Source of the DNA: an uncultured Eubacterium sp.
GTDB taxonomy: Bacteria > Bacillota > Clostridia > Lachnospirales > Lachnospiraceae
DNA length: 64,000 nt
Reading direction: 5' to 3'
Assembly (NCBI GenBank): GCA_910580075.1
Contig: CAJTVR010000010.1
Span: forward strand, 1-64,000
Of the stretch, positions 17,820 through 25,318 are shown piece by piece. The notes beneath the pieces are model-generated. The model did not search any database, had not been told where the DNA came from, and saw only the letters and a list, made by a program, of their open reading frames with translations. How positions within the stretch are numbered: position 1 is the first letter of the stretch; each line of letters begins with the position of its first letter. The position numbers and the translations under genes were made by a program.

Positions 17820-18350
17820 ATGGAAGAGTTATTACAGGTTGGCGCAGTCACCAGCACGCACGGACTGCGCGGTGAAGTCAAAGTATATCCGACGACAGAC
17901 GAACCGTCGCGGTTTAAAAAATTAAAAGAGGTCATTGCTGATGCGGGAGGGCGGCAGGTGACTTTGAAAATAACGCAGACCCGTTTTTTTAAGCAGATGG
18001 TAATTATCAGGTTTGCCGGAATTGATACGATTGAGGAGGCGGAGAAGTATAAAGGGGCAAAATTATACGTAGACCGCGAACATGCACTCAGTCTGGCGGA
18101 AGATGAATATTTCTATGCGGATCTCGAAGGACTGACTGTCAGGACAGAAGAGGGAGAACTGTTAGGAGTGATCAGGGATATTCTGCAGACCGGGGCAAAT
18201 GATGTGTATATCATCAGACAGGAAAATAAAAAGGATTTACTGATTCCGGCGATCAAAGACTGTATCAGGCAGGTGGATCTTGAACATGGCACAATGACGG
18301 TGCATCTGCTGCCAGGGCTTCGCGAAATTAATGAGGGTGGTGCAGAATAA
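17820..18350 (+). CDS. rimM: 16S rRNA processing protein RimM
   Basis: A 176-residue RimM: N-terminal LLQVGAVTSTHGLRGEVKVY, the PRC-barrel region YFYADLEGLTVRTEEGELLG, and DLLIPAIKDCI. It aids maturation of the 30S head domain by binding S19. ATG 17820 follows AAAGG; an in-frame TTG at 17814 is less likely. Its stop directly abuts the trmD ATG. Confidence 0.96.
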   Translation: MEELLQVGAVTSTHGLRGEVKVYPTTDEPSRFKKLKEVIADAGGRQVTLKITQTRFFKQMVIIRFAGIDTIEEAEKYKGAKLYVDREHALSLAEDEYFYADLEGLTVRTEEGELLGVIRDILQTGANDVYIIRQENKKDLLIPAIKDCIRQVDLEHGTMTVHLLPGLREINEGGAE

Positions 18351-19073
18351 ATGCATTTTTATATACTGACATTATTTCCAGAAATGATAAATCAGATTTT
18401 TCACACAAGTATTCTCGGACGTGCCGTACAGAAAGGACTGCTTACAATGGAAGCGGTAAATATCCGGGATTACACTGCGGACAGGCATAAGAAGGTGGAT
18501 GATTATCCATACGGCGGCGGTGCAGGCATGGTTATTCAGGCGCAGCCGGTTTATGATGCATGGAAGGCGGTTACAGACCGTCTGGGGCCGGACTGTCATC
18601 CAAGAACCGTTTATCTGACACCTCAGGCGGGTGTATTTACACAGAAAATGGCAAAAGAGTTTGCTTTGGAGCAGCATCTGATTCTGCTGTGCGGACATTA
18701 TGAGGGAATTGACGAGCGTGTATTAGAAGAGATTGTAACGGATTATGTATCTATCGGCGATTATGTCTTAACAGGCGGAGAACTTCCGGCTATGGTGATG
18801 GCGGATGCAGTTGCCAGGATGGTGCCGGGGGTTTTGTCTAATGAACAGTCGGGAAGCATGGAATCGTTAGAAGGAAATCTGCTGGAATATCCCCAGTACA
18901 GCCGCCCGGAAGCATGGAATGGAAAGAAAGTACCGCCTGTGCTGCTGTCCGGCGACCATGCAAAAGTAGATGCATGGCGTAGGGAACAGTCTGTCCTTAG
19001 GACAATGCAGCGGCGTCCGGATCTGATGAGAACAGCGGAGCTTACAGATGCAGAGCGGGAAAAATATTTATGA
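18351..19073 (+). CDS. trmD: tRNA (guanine-37-N1)-methyltransferase
   Basis: A 240-residue SPOUT methyltransferase: FYILTLFPEMINQIF, DYPYGGGAGMVI, LLCGHYEGIDERV and SIGDYVLTGGELPAMV form the trefoil-knot SAM site. It methylates G37 of tRNAs and prevents frameshifting. It overlaps the next gene by four bases. The usual next gene rplS is not here. Confidence 0.98.
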   Translation: MHFYILTLFPEMINQIFHTSILGRAVQKGLLTMEAVNIRDYTADRHKKVDDYPYGGGAGMVIQAQPVYDAWKAVTDRLGPDCHPRTVYLTPQAGVFTQKMAKEFALEQHLILLCGHYEGIDERVLEEIVTDYVSIGDYVLTGGELPAMVMADAVARMVPGVLSNEQSGSMESLEGNLLEYPQYSRPEAWNGKKVPPVLLSGDHAKVDAWRREQSVLRTMQRRPDLMRTAELTDAEREKYL

Positions 19074-19918
19074 TCAAGACATATATAATCAGGACAGATG
19101 CCCTGCCAGACCCGTTACACCAGGCAGACAGTATGCAGGGGCTGCCAAAAGAGCGGATTGAAAAAATAATCCGCATAAAACATGAAGGTGCCAGGAAACA
19201 GAGCTTTGGAGCCGGGCTGCTGTTAAAAGAGGTTTTAAAAAAGACAGCAGCTGGAGCTGAGATTTCTTATAATTCTTTTGGAAAGCCGTTTGCAGGCGGA
19301 ATTCCGTTCAGCCTTTCCCATACGGACAATGCAGCGGTACTGAGCATATGGGAGACTGCGCCAGACAGCCGTTCAGCAGCCATAGAATCCATAGAAAAAG
19401 GCGGACGAAAACAGGACATCCGGCTGGAAATCTGGGAACCAGACAGCTGCGTAAAGCAGTGTCCGGATTTGGAACATCTGTCTGAAGAAGGCAGAAACCA
19501 GGTGTTTCTGGGATGTGATATCGAAATCCTTCAGCGCTGCAATCCGAAAATTGCCCGGCGCTTTTTTACCGGGGAAGAGTTCCGGGAACTGGAAGAAGCA
19601 GGCAGTGAACAGGAGAAATCCTGGCTGTTTACCCGCTACTGGACAAGAAAAGAAAGTGTTATGAAGCTGACCGGGCTTGGAATGGCGCTGCCGATGGATA
19701 TCTTTGATGTAAGAAATGCTGTGGCAGCGTCTGTGAACAGGGAAAAAGTAAAAGCCTGGGCAGATTCCGTAAAGGAGAAACTGCAGCCGGAATATGCCCG
19801 GGCAGCTGAAATTCTGCAAAACTGTACCTTGTTTTTTAAAGAATACCGGCTCGGTTCCTGCTGCATTACCGTGTGCAGTACTGTGAACCGGTTTGCGGCG
19901 GAAACCATTATGCTGTGA
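19070..19918 (+). CDS. Sfp-type 4'-phosphopantetheinyl transferase
   Basis: A 282-residue enzyme that attaches phosphopantetheine from CoA to carrier proteins. Motifs are ISYNSFGKPF, PFSLSHT, LGCDIEIL (metal-binding D and E) and WTRKESVMKLTG. The stretch between SLSHT and CDIE is about 70 residues, where most family members have about 20; the extra part (DSRSAAIESIEKGGRKQDIR and on) looks like an insertion. It is translationally coupled to trmD by ATGA. The acyl carrier protein at 53711 is a possible substrate, by inference only. Confidence 0.85.
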   Translation: MIKTYIIRTDALPDPLHQADSMQGLPKERIEKIIRIKHEGARKQSFGAGLLLKEVLKKTAAGAEISYNSFGKPFAGGIPFSLSHTDNAAVLSIWETAPDSRSAAIESIEKGGRKQDIRLEIWEPDSCVKQCPDLEHLSEEGRNQVFLGCDIEILQRCNPKIARRFFTGEEFRELEEAGSEQEKSWLFTRYWTRKESVMKLTGLGMALPMDIFDVRNAVAASVNREKVKAWADSVKEKLQPEYARAAEILQNCTLFFKEYRLGSCCITVCSTVNRFAAETIML

Positions 19919-20075
19919 CAGCATTTCTGGCAGCATGCGGAATCCTGCGCTGTAACAGCATATTTATATGCGAAACCCTGTGCTGTGACAGCATTTCTGG
20001 CAGCATGCGAAACCCTGTGCTGTGACAGCATTTCTGGCAGCATGCGAAACCCTGCGCTGTAACAGCATATTTATG
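19911..20075. repeat. tandem array of five palindrome-bearing units of about 37 bp
   Basis: Units begin at 19911, 19948, 19981, 20018 and 20055 (lengths 37, 33, 37, 37, the last partial). Each begins with a palindrome, TGCTGT-G-ACAGCA or the variant CGCTGT-A-ACAGCA, followed by TTTCTGGCAGCATGCGAAACC or a shorter form. The first unit includes the stop codon of the PPTase gene and the last reaches the end of the DtxR-like gene. The array may serve as a multi-hairpin terminator between convergent genes. Confidence 0.85.
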
Positions 20076-20439
20076 GATGTTCGCTGACATATTTTTTGAT
20101 TGCAGCAAAGCTGACTGCGCTGATGTCGTGCTCAATTTTGCAGGCGTCTTCGGCGGCGGTTTTTTCATCTACGCCAAGCTGCTGCAGCCAGCCGGACAAA
20201 AATTCATGTCTTTCATATATTTTCTCAGCAATTTCCCTTCCGGTATCGGTCAGATAGATAAATCCGGCATTAGTTACAGTAATGCAGCCGTTTTCCCGCA
20301 GGTTTTTCATGGCTACGCTGACGCTGGATTTTTTAAAGCCAAGCTCGCCTGCAATGTCGACGGAGCGTACAACCGGCAGAGTTTTGCTTAAAACCAGTAT
20401 CGTTTCTAAATAATTTTCGGCAGATTCGTGCAGATTCAT
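20071..20439 (-). CDS. DtxR/MntR-family metal-dependent repressor
   Basis: A 122-residue regulator: ESAENYLETILVLSKTLPVV and DIAGELGFKKSSVSVAMKNL form the winged helix, and EFLSGWLQQLGVDEKTAAED leads to the dimerisation/metal region (EDACKIEH). It probably senses Mn or Fe. It lacks the SH3-like domain of full-length DtxR, as in MntR-like forms. It follows the alcohol dehydrogenase gene on the same strand with a 25-base gap and AAAGGAG, so the two may be co-transcribed. Confidence 0.88.
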   Translation of the reverse strand: MNLHESAENYLETILVLSKTLPVVRSVDIAGELGFKKSSVSVAMKNLRENGCITVTNAGFIYLTDTGREIAEKIYERHEFLSGWLQQLGVDEKTAAEDACKIEHDISAVSFAAIKKYVSEHP

Positions 20440-20464
20440 AAGGACTCCTTTTTTATGGCAAGAT

Positions 20465-21664
20465 TTATGATAAACATGTCCGGGGCTTAACTGCCATGCG
20501 GTAAATGTGCAGCATATCTTTTTCCTGGAGTTTTTTTGCAGAACCTTTTGAACCGCCGGAGGCTATGCTGCACATATGTGCCATTGTCTGAAGCTGGCCA
20601 TCGTCCGGCGAAATGCCGAGTTCCTGCATATTTACCGGCATGCCGATGCTGCGGTAAAAATCTTCCATGGCTTCGATGCCTTTTAAGGCGGTCTCTTCCT
20701 GTGTACCGTAGTCTTCAATACCCATTACATTTACTGCAAAACGGTGGAATCTTTTCAGGCAGTCTTTTAAGACATATCTGGCCCAGCTGCCCCATATGGC
20801 CGCAAGTCCGGCACCATGAGCGACGTCAAACATGCCTCCGATTTCGTGCTCGAGTGCGTGGGTGGCAAAATCACCTCCATCGCTGCCGCATCCAGTCAGT
20901 CCGTTATGGGACAGGCTGGATGCCCACATGATTTCGGCGCGGGCATTATAATCGGCCGGGTTTTCGTTCAGGATCCGGGCATTTCGGATGACAGTACGCA
21001 TAAGCGCTTCGGCAATAGCATCTGTCAGCTCCATATTTCCGCCGTTTGTAAAATACCGTTCCATTGTGTGCATCAGGATATCCGTACATCCGCAGGCTGT
21101 CTGATAGGCTGGCAGCGTCATGGTCAGTTCCGGATTCATAACGGCAAAGACAGGACGGCACAAATCATGATTGTATCCCCGTTTGATTTTTCCTTCATCT
21201 TTTGTAATCACGCTGCTGTTACTCATCTCGCTTCCGGCTGCTGCAATGGTAAGCACGGCTGCGACTGGCAGACATGCAGATGCGTGGCGGGTATGATCGT
21301 AAAAATCCCACACATCGCCTTCATTTGCGACGCCGTAAGCGATGGCCTTGGAAGAATCAATCACACTTCCGCCTCCGACGGCCAGTATCAAATCTGCATG
21401 CTCCTTCTTACAAAGTTCAATTCCCTTGTAAACAAGCGACAGGCGCGGATTTGGAACAACGCCGCCCAGTTCTGTATAAGAAATACTGCTTTCATTTAAA
21501 GAGGTCCTGATGCGGTCTAAAAGACCCGAACGGATGACGCTTCCGCAGCCATAGTGCAGCAGTACTTTTTTGCACCCGGTGTTTTTTACCAGCTCTCCGG
21601 TCTGCTTTTCTGCGTCTTTTCCAAATATGATTTTTGTAGGTGTGTAGTAATTAAAATTAAACAT
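20465..21664 (-). CDS. iron-containing alcohol dehydrogenase
   Basis: A 399-residue group III alcohol dehydrogenase similar to butanol dehydrogenases (YqhD/BDH type): FNYYTPTKIIFGKDAEKQTG, GGGSVIDSSKAIAYG for the cofactor, and the metal ligands in CTDILMHTMERYF and FATHALEHEIGGMFDVAHG. It likely reduces aldehydes with NAD(P)H. A possible co-transcribed metal-sensing repressor follows. Confidence 0.92.
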   Translation of the reverse strand: MFNFNYYTPTKIIFGKDAEKQTGELVKNTGCKKVLLHYGCGSVIRSGLLDRIRTSLNESSISYTELGGVVPNPRLSLVYKGIELCKKEHADLILAVGGGSVIDSSKAIAYGVANEGDVWDFYDHTRHASACLPVAAVLTIAAAGSEMSNSSVITKDEGKIKRGYNHDLCRPVFAVMNPELTMTLPAYQTACGCTDILMHTMERYFTNGGNMELTDAIAEALMRTVIRNARILNENPADYNARAEIMWASSLSHNGLTGCGSDGGDFATHALEHEIGGMFDVAHGAGLAAIWGSWARYVLKDCLKRFHRFAVNVMGIEDYGTQEETALKGIEAMEDFYRSIGMPVNMQELGISPDDGQLQTMAHMCSIASGGSKGSAKKLQEKDMLHIYRMAVKPRTCLS

Positions 21665-21910
21665 GATGAGTTTCCTTTCTAGACGTTTTTACTGCCTGCG
21701 TATAGATTAGCCGGACGCTGGGAAATCTATAATTTTTCACATTCTGATTTGATTTTATCACGTTTTTCAATTTTACTCAATGAAATGTTTATGTTTTCGT
21801 TTCCTGACAGCTGATACATAAAAATGATTTTCCTGGGAATACTGAAAAAATAAAGACGAAAGACAGGCGGTTCATCCGCCTGCATATCCGTCGAAAAAAG
21901 GAGAATGAAT

Positions 21911-22924
21911 ATGACACAGCAGATAGGAAGCCAGAGTCTCCAGTTTGCGGAGGCTCCTTTTATTTTAAGCAGTGCATCTGTAGCTGGAAAAAAGGAAGGG
22001 GAAGGTCCGATCGGTGAATCGATTGATATGGTATGCAGCAGCGATAAGTTTGGAGAGGATTGCTGGGAGGAATCAGAGAGCACTATGCAGAAGGAAGCTG
22101 CTGCGCTTGCTATGGGAAAGGCGTCTCTCACCCCGCAGGATATAAGGTATATTTTTGCAGGAGACCTGTTAGGACAGACGATTGCAACTTCTTTCGGGCT
22201 GATGAATTATGAGATTCCGCTGTTTGGATTATACGGGGCATGCTCTACCTGCGGGGAAGCATTGTCTCTGGGAGCGATGTGTGTTGCAGCAGGGTTTGCA
22301 GATCACGTGCTGGCGCTTACTTCCAGCCATTTTGCGAGTGCAGAAAAGCAGTTCCGTTTTCCAGTGGAATATGCGAACCAGCGTCCTTTATCTGCGACCT
22401 GGACGGTTACAGGAAGCGGAGCTTTTGTGCTTGGAAAAGAAAAAGGAAAGACTAAAATTACTGGCATCACAACAGGGATTATTACCGATTACGGAATCCG
22501 AGATTCCATGAATATGGGTGCGGCAATGGCACCTGCAGCAGCCAGGCTGATTGTGCAGAATTTTAAGGATTTTAACCGTACGCCGTCAGATTATGACCTG
22601 ATTGTTACGGGAGATTTAGGATATGTGGGCCAGGAGATTTTGTGGAAGCTGGTAAAGGATGAGGGTTATGATATCAGTAAAAATCATACCGATTGCGGAA
22701 TAGAAATTTTTGATAAAGAAGAACAGGGAACGCAGTCTGGCGGATCGGGGTGCGGGTGCTCGGCGGTGACTCTGAGCGCACACTTTCTGCCGAAACTGGA
22801 ATCCGGGAGCATAAAGCGGATTCTGTTTGTACCTACCGGGGCAATGCTGTCCCAGGTCAGTTTCAACGAGGGCCAGAATGTACCCGGCACGGCGCATGGA
22901 GTTGTAATTGAATATGCAGGGTAA
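21911..22924 (+). CDS. spoVAD: stage V sporulation protein AD
   Basis: A thiolase-fold SpoVAD of 337 residues: GSQSLQFAEAPFILSSASVA, then GPIGESIDMV, LFGLYGACSTCGEALSLGAM and AHFLPKLESGSIKRILFVPT. It is part of the SpoVA channel that moves Ca-dipicolinate into and out of spores and binds dipicolinate. ATG 21911 is spaced correctly from AAAAGGAG; ATG 21905 lies too close. The usual spoVAC is not directly upstream; that space holds the divergent alcohol dehydrogenase. Confidence 0.95.
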   Translation: MTQQIGSQSLQFAEAPFILSSASVAGKKEGEGPIGESIDMVCSSDKFGEDCWEESESTMQKEAAALAMGKASLTPQDIRYIFAGDLLGQTIATSFGLMNYEIPLFGLYGACSTCGEALSLGAMCVAAGFADHVLALTSSHFASAEKQFRFPVEYANQRPLSATWTVTGSGAFVLGKEKGKTKITGITTGIITDYGIRDSMNMGAAMAPAAARLIVQNFKDFNRTPSDYDLIVTGDLGYVGQEILWKLVKDEGYDISKNHTDCGIEIFDKEEQGTQSGGSGCGCSAVTLSAHFLPKLESGSIKRILFVPTGAMLSQVSFNEGQNVPGTAHGVVIEYAG

Positions 22925-22955
22925 AATCCCCCAATATAGGAGGGTGCAAATAGTA

Positions 22956-23128
22956 ACAGACAGCAGCAAAAAAGATGGGAAGCAGTAGACAGCAGCGAAA
23001 AGATTAAATAACAGCCAAAAAAGATAAAACAGAAGCGAAAAAATAACACGGCAGCGAAAAAGATAAAACAGCAGCAGAAAAGATAGAACAGCAGCAAAAA
23101 GATGCAAACAGCAGCAGACAGCAGAAAA
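22956..23128 (+). repeat. degenerate short repeat between spoVAD and spoVAE
   Basis: About eight imperfect copies of a unit close to AACAGCAGCRAAAAAGATAA (18-21 bp), purely on one strand and almost free of pyrimidine runs. No gene is present. The stretch ends at the spoVAE ribosome site AAAGGAG. Confidence 0.75.
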
Positions 23129-23145
23129 GAAAGGAGAAAAGCACT

Positions 23146-23502
23146 ATGGATTATATCAATGCTTTCTGGGTAGGAGGACTCATTTGTGCACTGGCACAGA
23201 TATTAATGGAAAAAACAAAAATGCTTCCGGGAAGGATTATGGTGACTCTGGTCTGTACAGGGGCAGTCTTAGGAGCAGTCGGCATATATGAACCGCTGAT
23301 TGAGTATGCAGGGGCAGGAGCAAGTGTTCCGCTGCTGGGATTTGGAAATCTGCTCTGGAAGGGTATGCGGGAAGCCATTGACCAGAATGGATTTATCGGT
23401 CTTTTTATGGGCGGATTTACTTCCTGTGCAGTCGGCGTTTCAGGTGCCCTGGTACTCGGATATCTTGCTTCACTCATTTTCCAGCCGAAGATGCGTAAAT
23501 AA
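23146..23502 (+). CDS. spoVAE: stage V sporulation protein AE
   Basis: A 118-residue membrane protein: AFWVGGLICALAQILMEKTK, then PGRIMVTLVCTGAVLGAVGIY and GFIGLFMGGFTSCAVGVSGA. SpoVAE is a membrane component of the dipicolinate channel. It is separated from spoVAD by the 170-base repeat stretch. Confidence 0.94.
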   Translation: MDYINAFWVGGLICALAQILMEKTKMLPGRIMVTLVCTGAVLGAVGIYEPLIEYAGAGASVPLLGFGNLLWKGMREAIDQNGFIGLFMGGFTSCAVGVSGALVLGYLASLIFQPKMRK

Positions 23503-23539
23503 TGCATAGTTTATGTGAGGGTGGAAATACTAATTCTAT

Positions 23540-23649
23540 CATCGTTCACCGTGGAATCTTTACCGCAGAATCTTTCAGCGTGATATTTACTGCAAAATTT
23601 TTCGCTGAAAGATTCACCGCACAATCCTGATGATGGACTATGAACGATG
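23540..23649. repeat. long interrupted inverted repeat
   Basis: CATCGTTCA (23540-23548) pairs with TGAACGATG (23641-23649); inside it, GAATCTTTCAGCG (23568-23580) pairs perfectly with CGCTGAAAGATTC (23603-23615). The whole may form a large hairpin after spoVAE. There is no T-run at its base. Confidence 0.7.
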
Positions 23650-23730
23650 GAATGTACGCCATGGTTTTATAAAAGCGGAGAGATCCTGGTGCAGGAATGA
23701 TGAAGCATATGTAAAAAAGGAGACAAAAGT

Positions 23731-24129
23731 ATGAAAAAATTAATGTTGGGACTTTTGACAGCACTGGCACTGACCGCTGCTGCCGGATGTGGAACTGTGA
23801 AGGATGAGACAGACGGCACAAACCAGAATAATGGTGCAGATAACGGCGGAAACACAAATTCAGTCACAGACGGCACCGGTCAGGACGGAAATGTTGTGGA
23901 CGACGTTGTGGATGATGTTGTGGATGGAGTAGAAGATATGACCGGTACTGAAAATAATAACGGTACAGGTAATGATACAAATAATGGCACAGCAGGCACA
24001 GATCATAATGGCACAGGAAATAACGGTACAGCGGGCACGGACAACAATGGCACAGCAGGTACAGGAAATAATGGCACAGCAGGTACAGGAAATAACGGCA
24101 CAGATGCCGGAAGGTCAGGGATCAGATAA
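23731..24129 (+). CDS. putative lipoprotein with Asn-Gly-Thr repeats
   Basis: A 132-residue exported protein. The signal peptide ends in the lipobox TAAAGC, with Cys 20 as the lipid site. After a short spacer and a VVDDVVDDVVDG acidic stretch, residues about 75-125 are low-complexity repeats of NNGTAGT / NNGTGN. No enzymatic domain is visible. The ribosome site AAAAGGAG is good. It probably extends from the membrane as a flexible, hydrophilic arm; function is unknown. Confidence 0.7.
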   Translation: MKKLMLGLLTALALTAAAGCGTVKDETDGTNQNNGADNGGNTNSVTDGTGQDGNVVDDVVDDVVDGVEDMTGTENNNGTGNDTNNGTAGTDHNGTGNNGTAGTDNNGTAGTGNNGTAGTGNNGTDAGRSGIR

Positions 24130-24138
24130 CAGGTATGA

Positions 24139-24174
24139 AAAACTCCCCTTAGTTTTTAAAAGGGGAGTTTTTTG
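24139..24174. terminator. terminator after the lipoprotein gene
   Basis: AAACTCCCCTT pairs with AAGGGGAGTTT, followed by TTT. The stem is nearly symmetrical with A and T runs on both sides, so it can serve the convergent gene at 24191 as well. Confidence 0.8.
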
Positions 24175-24190
24175 ATACGTTAGCGTTTTT

Positions 24191-25192
24191 CTAATAGGTA
24201 TAGTAAGTATAACCGTATTTTCCGTCTGTCGTAATAGAAGCGTTGCGTAAATCAACAGGTTTTTTTATTTTTAAACTGTCTTTTTTTACTGTAATTCTAA
24301 AATCTTTGTATCCCTGGTCAGAGACATACAGATTCATTTTGGATGCTTTGTAGACAGCGGCAGTTTTATTGTCAGCTGTTTTTACTTTGACATTTAAATC
24401 TCTGAGGTATTCAGAGTAATGTCCGGAATTATTTACCATTCTGCATTTAATTACCAGGTTTCCTTTGGAATCATAAAAGGCGCTGAAAGCTTCCCAGCTG
24501 GCAGAGCCGTTTGGAATCTGGCTGTTTGACAGTTTTGAAGCTGTATACTTATTAGCCTTGACCGTTACGGTACATTTGAGCTTTTTTCCGTCAACAGACG
24601 CAGTGATCGTGCATTTGCCAGCTTTTTTTGCAGATACTTTTCCTTTTCCGTTTACAGAAGCGACAGAAGGCTTGCTGGATGACCATTTGACGGTGCCGCT
24701 GTTATCACTGACAGACAAAGTTTTATCAAAACCGGCGGTAATGGTCATGGCATGGCTGCTTAAAACAGCTTCCGGCTGGTCTCCGATGATCGTAAAACGG
24801 TACGCGGCTGATTCTTCAAAGATTAACTCTGCTTTGTAATCTCCCGCAGGAAGGTCAATCGTACAGTTGTTAAAATAAATTTCATCTAAGGGCAGCCAGT
24901 CCGGGTCGGAAGCGTTAAAATGAATGCTGTCTAATTCGATGCCCGCGCTATTGTATAAGGTCATTGTAAATCCTAAAGGAGCCTCTACGGCTACGGCAAA
25001 GGCAGCCTGGCAGGGACTGGAAACAGTAAAGTCCCTTGTAACAGGAACTCCGGCCTGGGCATAGTCACCTTCTGCTGACGGCTCAAGAATGGTTATGACT
25101 CTGGCATCTGTACAGACTGGCACTGCTGCCGAACCGGCAAAGAACATAAATGCGAGTAAAAAACAAGCGAATTTCTTTCGTAAATTTTTCAT
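24191..25192 (-). CDS. secreted protein with a bacterial Ig-like (Big2) domain
   Basis: A 333-residue exported protein. The signal peptide is NLRKKFACFLLAFMFFAGSA. Residues about 40-145 resemble a beta-sandwich (PSAEGDYAQAGVPVTRDF to AAYRFTIIGDQP). The Big2 domain spans about 150-215 (LSVSDNSGTVKWSSSKPSVA, VNGKGKVSAKKAGKCTI). The last hundred residues form another possible beta domain. The start at 25192 is set by AAAGGGGATTTT; the frame extends further upstream without support. It may be a cell-surface or secreted adhesin-like protein; no anchor motif is visible. Confidence 0.75.
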   Translation of the reverse strand: MKNLRKKFACFLLAFMFFAGSAAVPVCTDARVITILEPSAEGDYAQAGVPVTRDFTVSSPCQAAFAVAVEAPLGFTMTLYNSAGIELDSIHFNASDPDWLPLDEIYFNNCTIDLPAGDYKAELIFEESAAYRFTIIGDQPEAVLSSHAMTITAGFDKTLSVSDNSGTVKWSSSKPSVASVNGKGKVSAKKAGKCTITASVDGKKLKCTVTVKANKYTASKLSNSQIPNGSASWEAFSAFYDSKGNLVIKCRMVNNSGHYSEYLRDLNVKVKTADNKTAAVYKASKMNLYVSDQGYKDFRITVKKDSLKIKKPVDLRNASITTDGKYGYTYYTY

Positions 25193-25318
25193 AAAATCCC
25201 CTTTCTGTTGCATTTTTCTGCTTGTATCTATATTAAGTATAGCGAATATGCGGCTTTGATGCAATGATATTTTACCAAAATATTACAGAAATTTTGCGGG
25301 ATTTTATGAAAAGTGCTT

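Noticed and set aside
20816..21499. Plus-strand frame of 227 codons opposite the alcohol dehydrogenase
   Set aside because: The minus strand carries a complete family match with metal ligands. The plus frame is a shadow.
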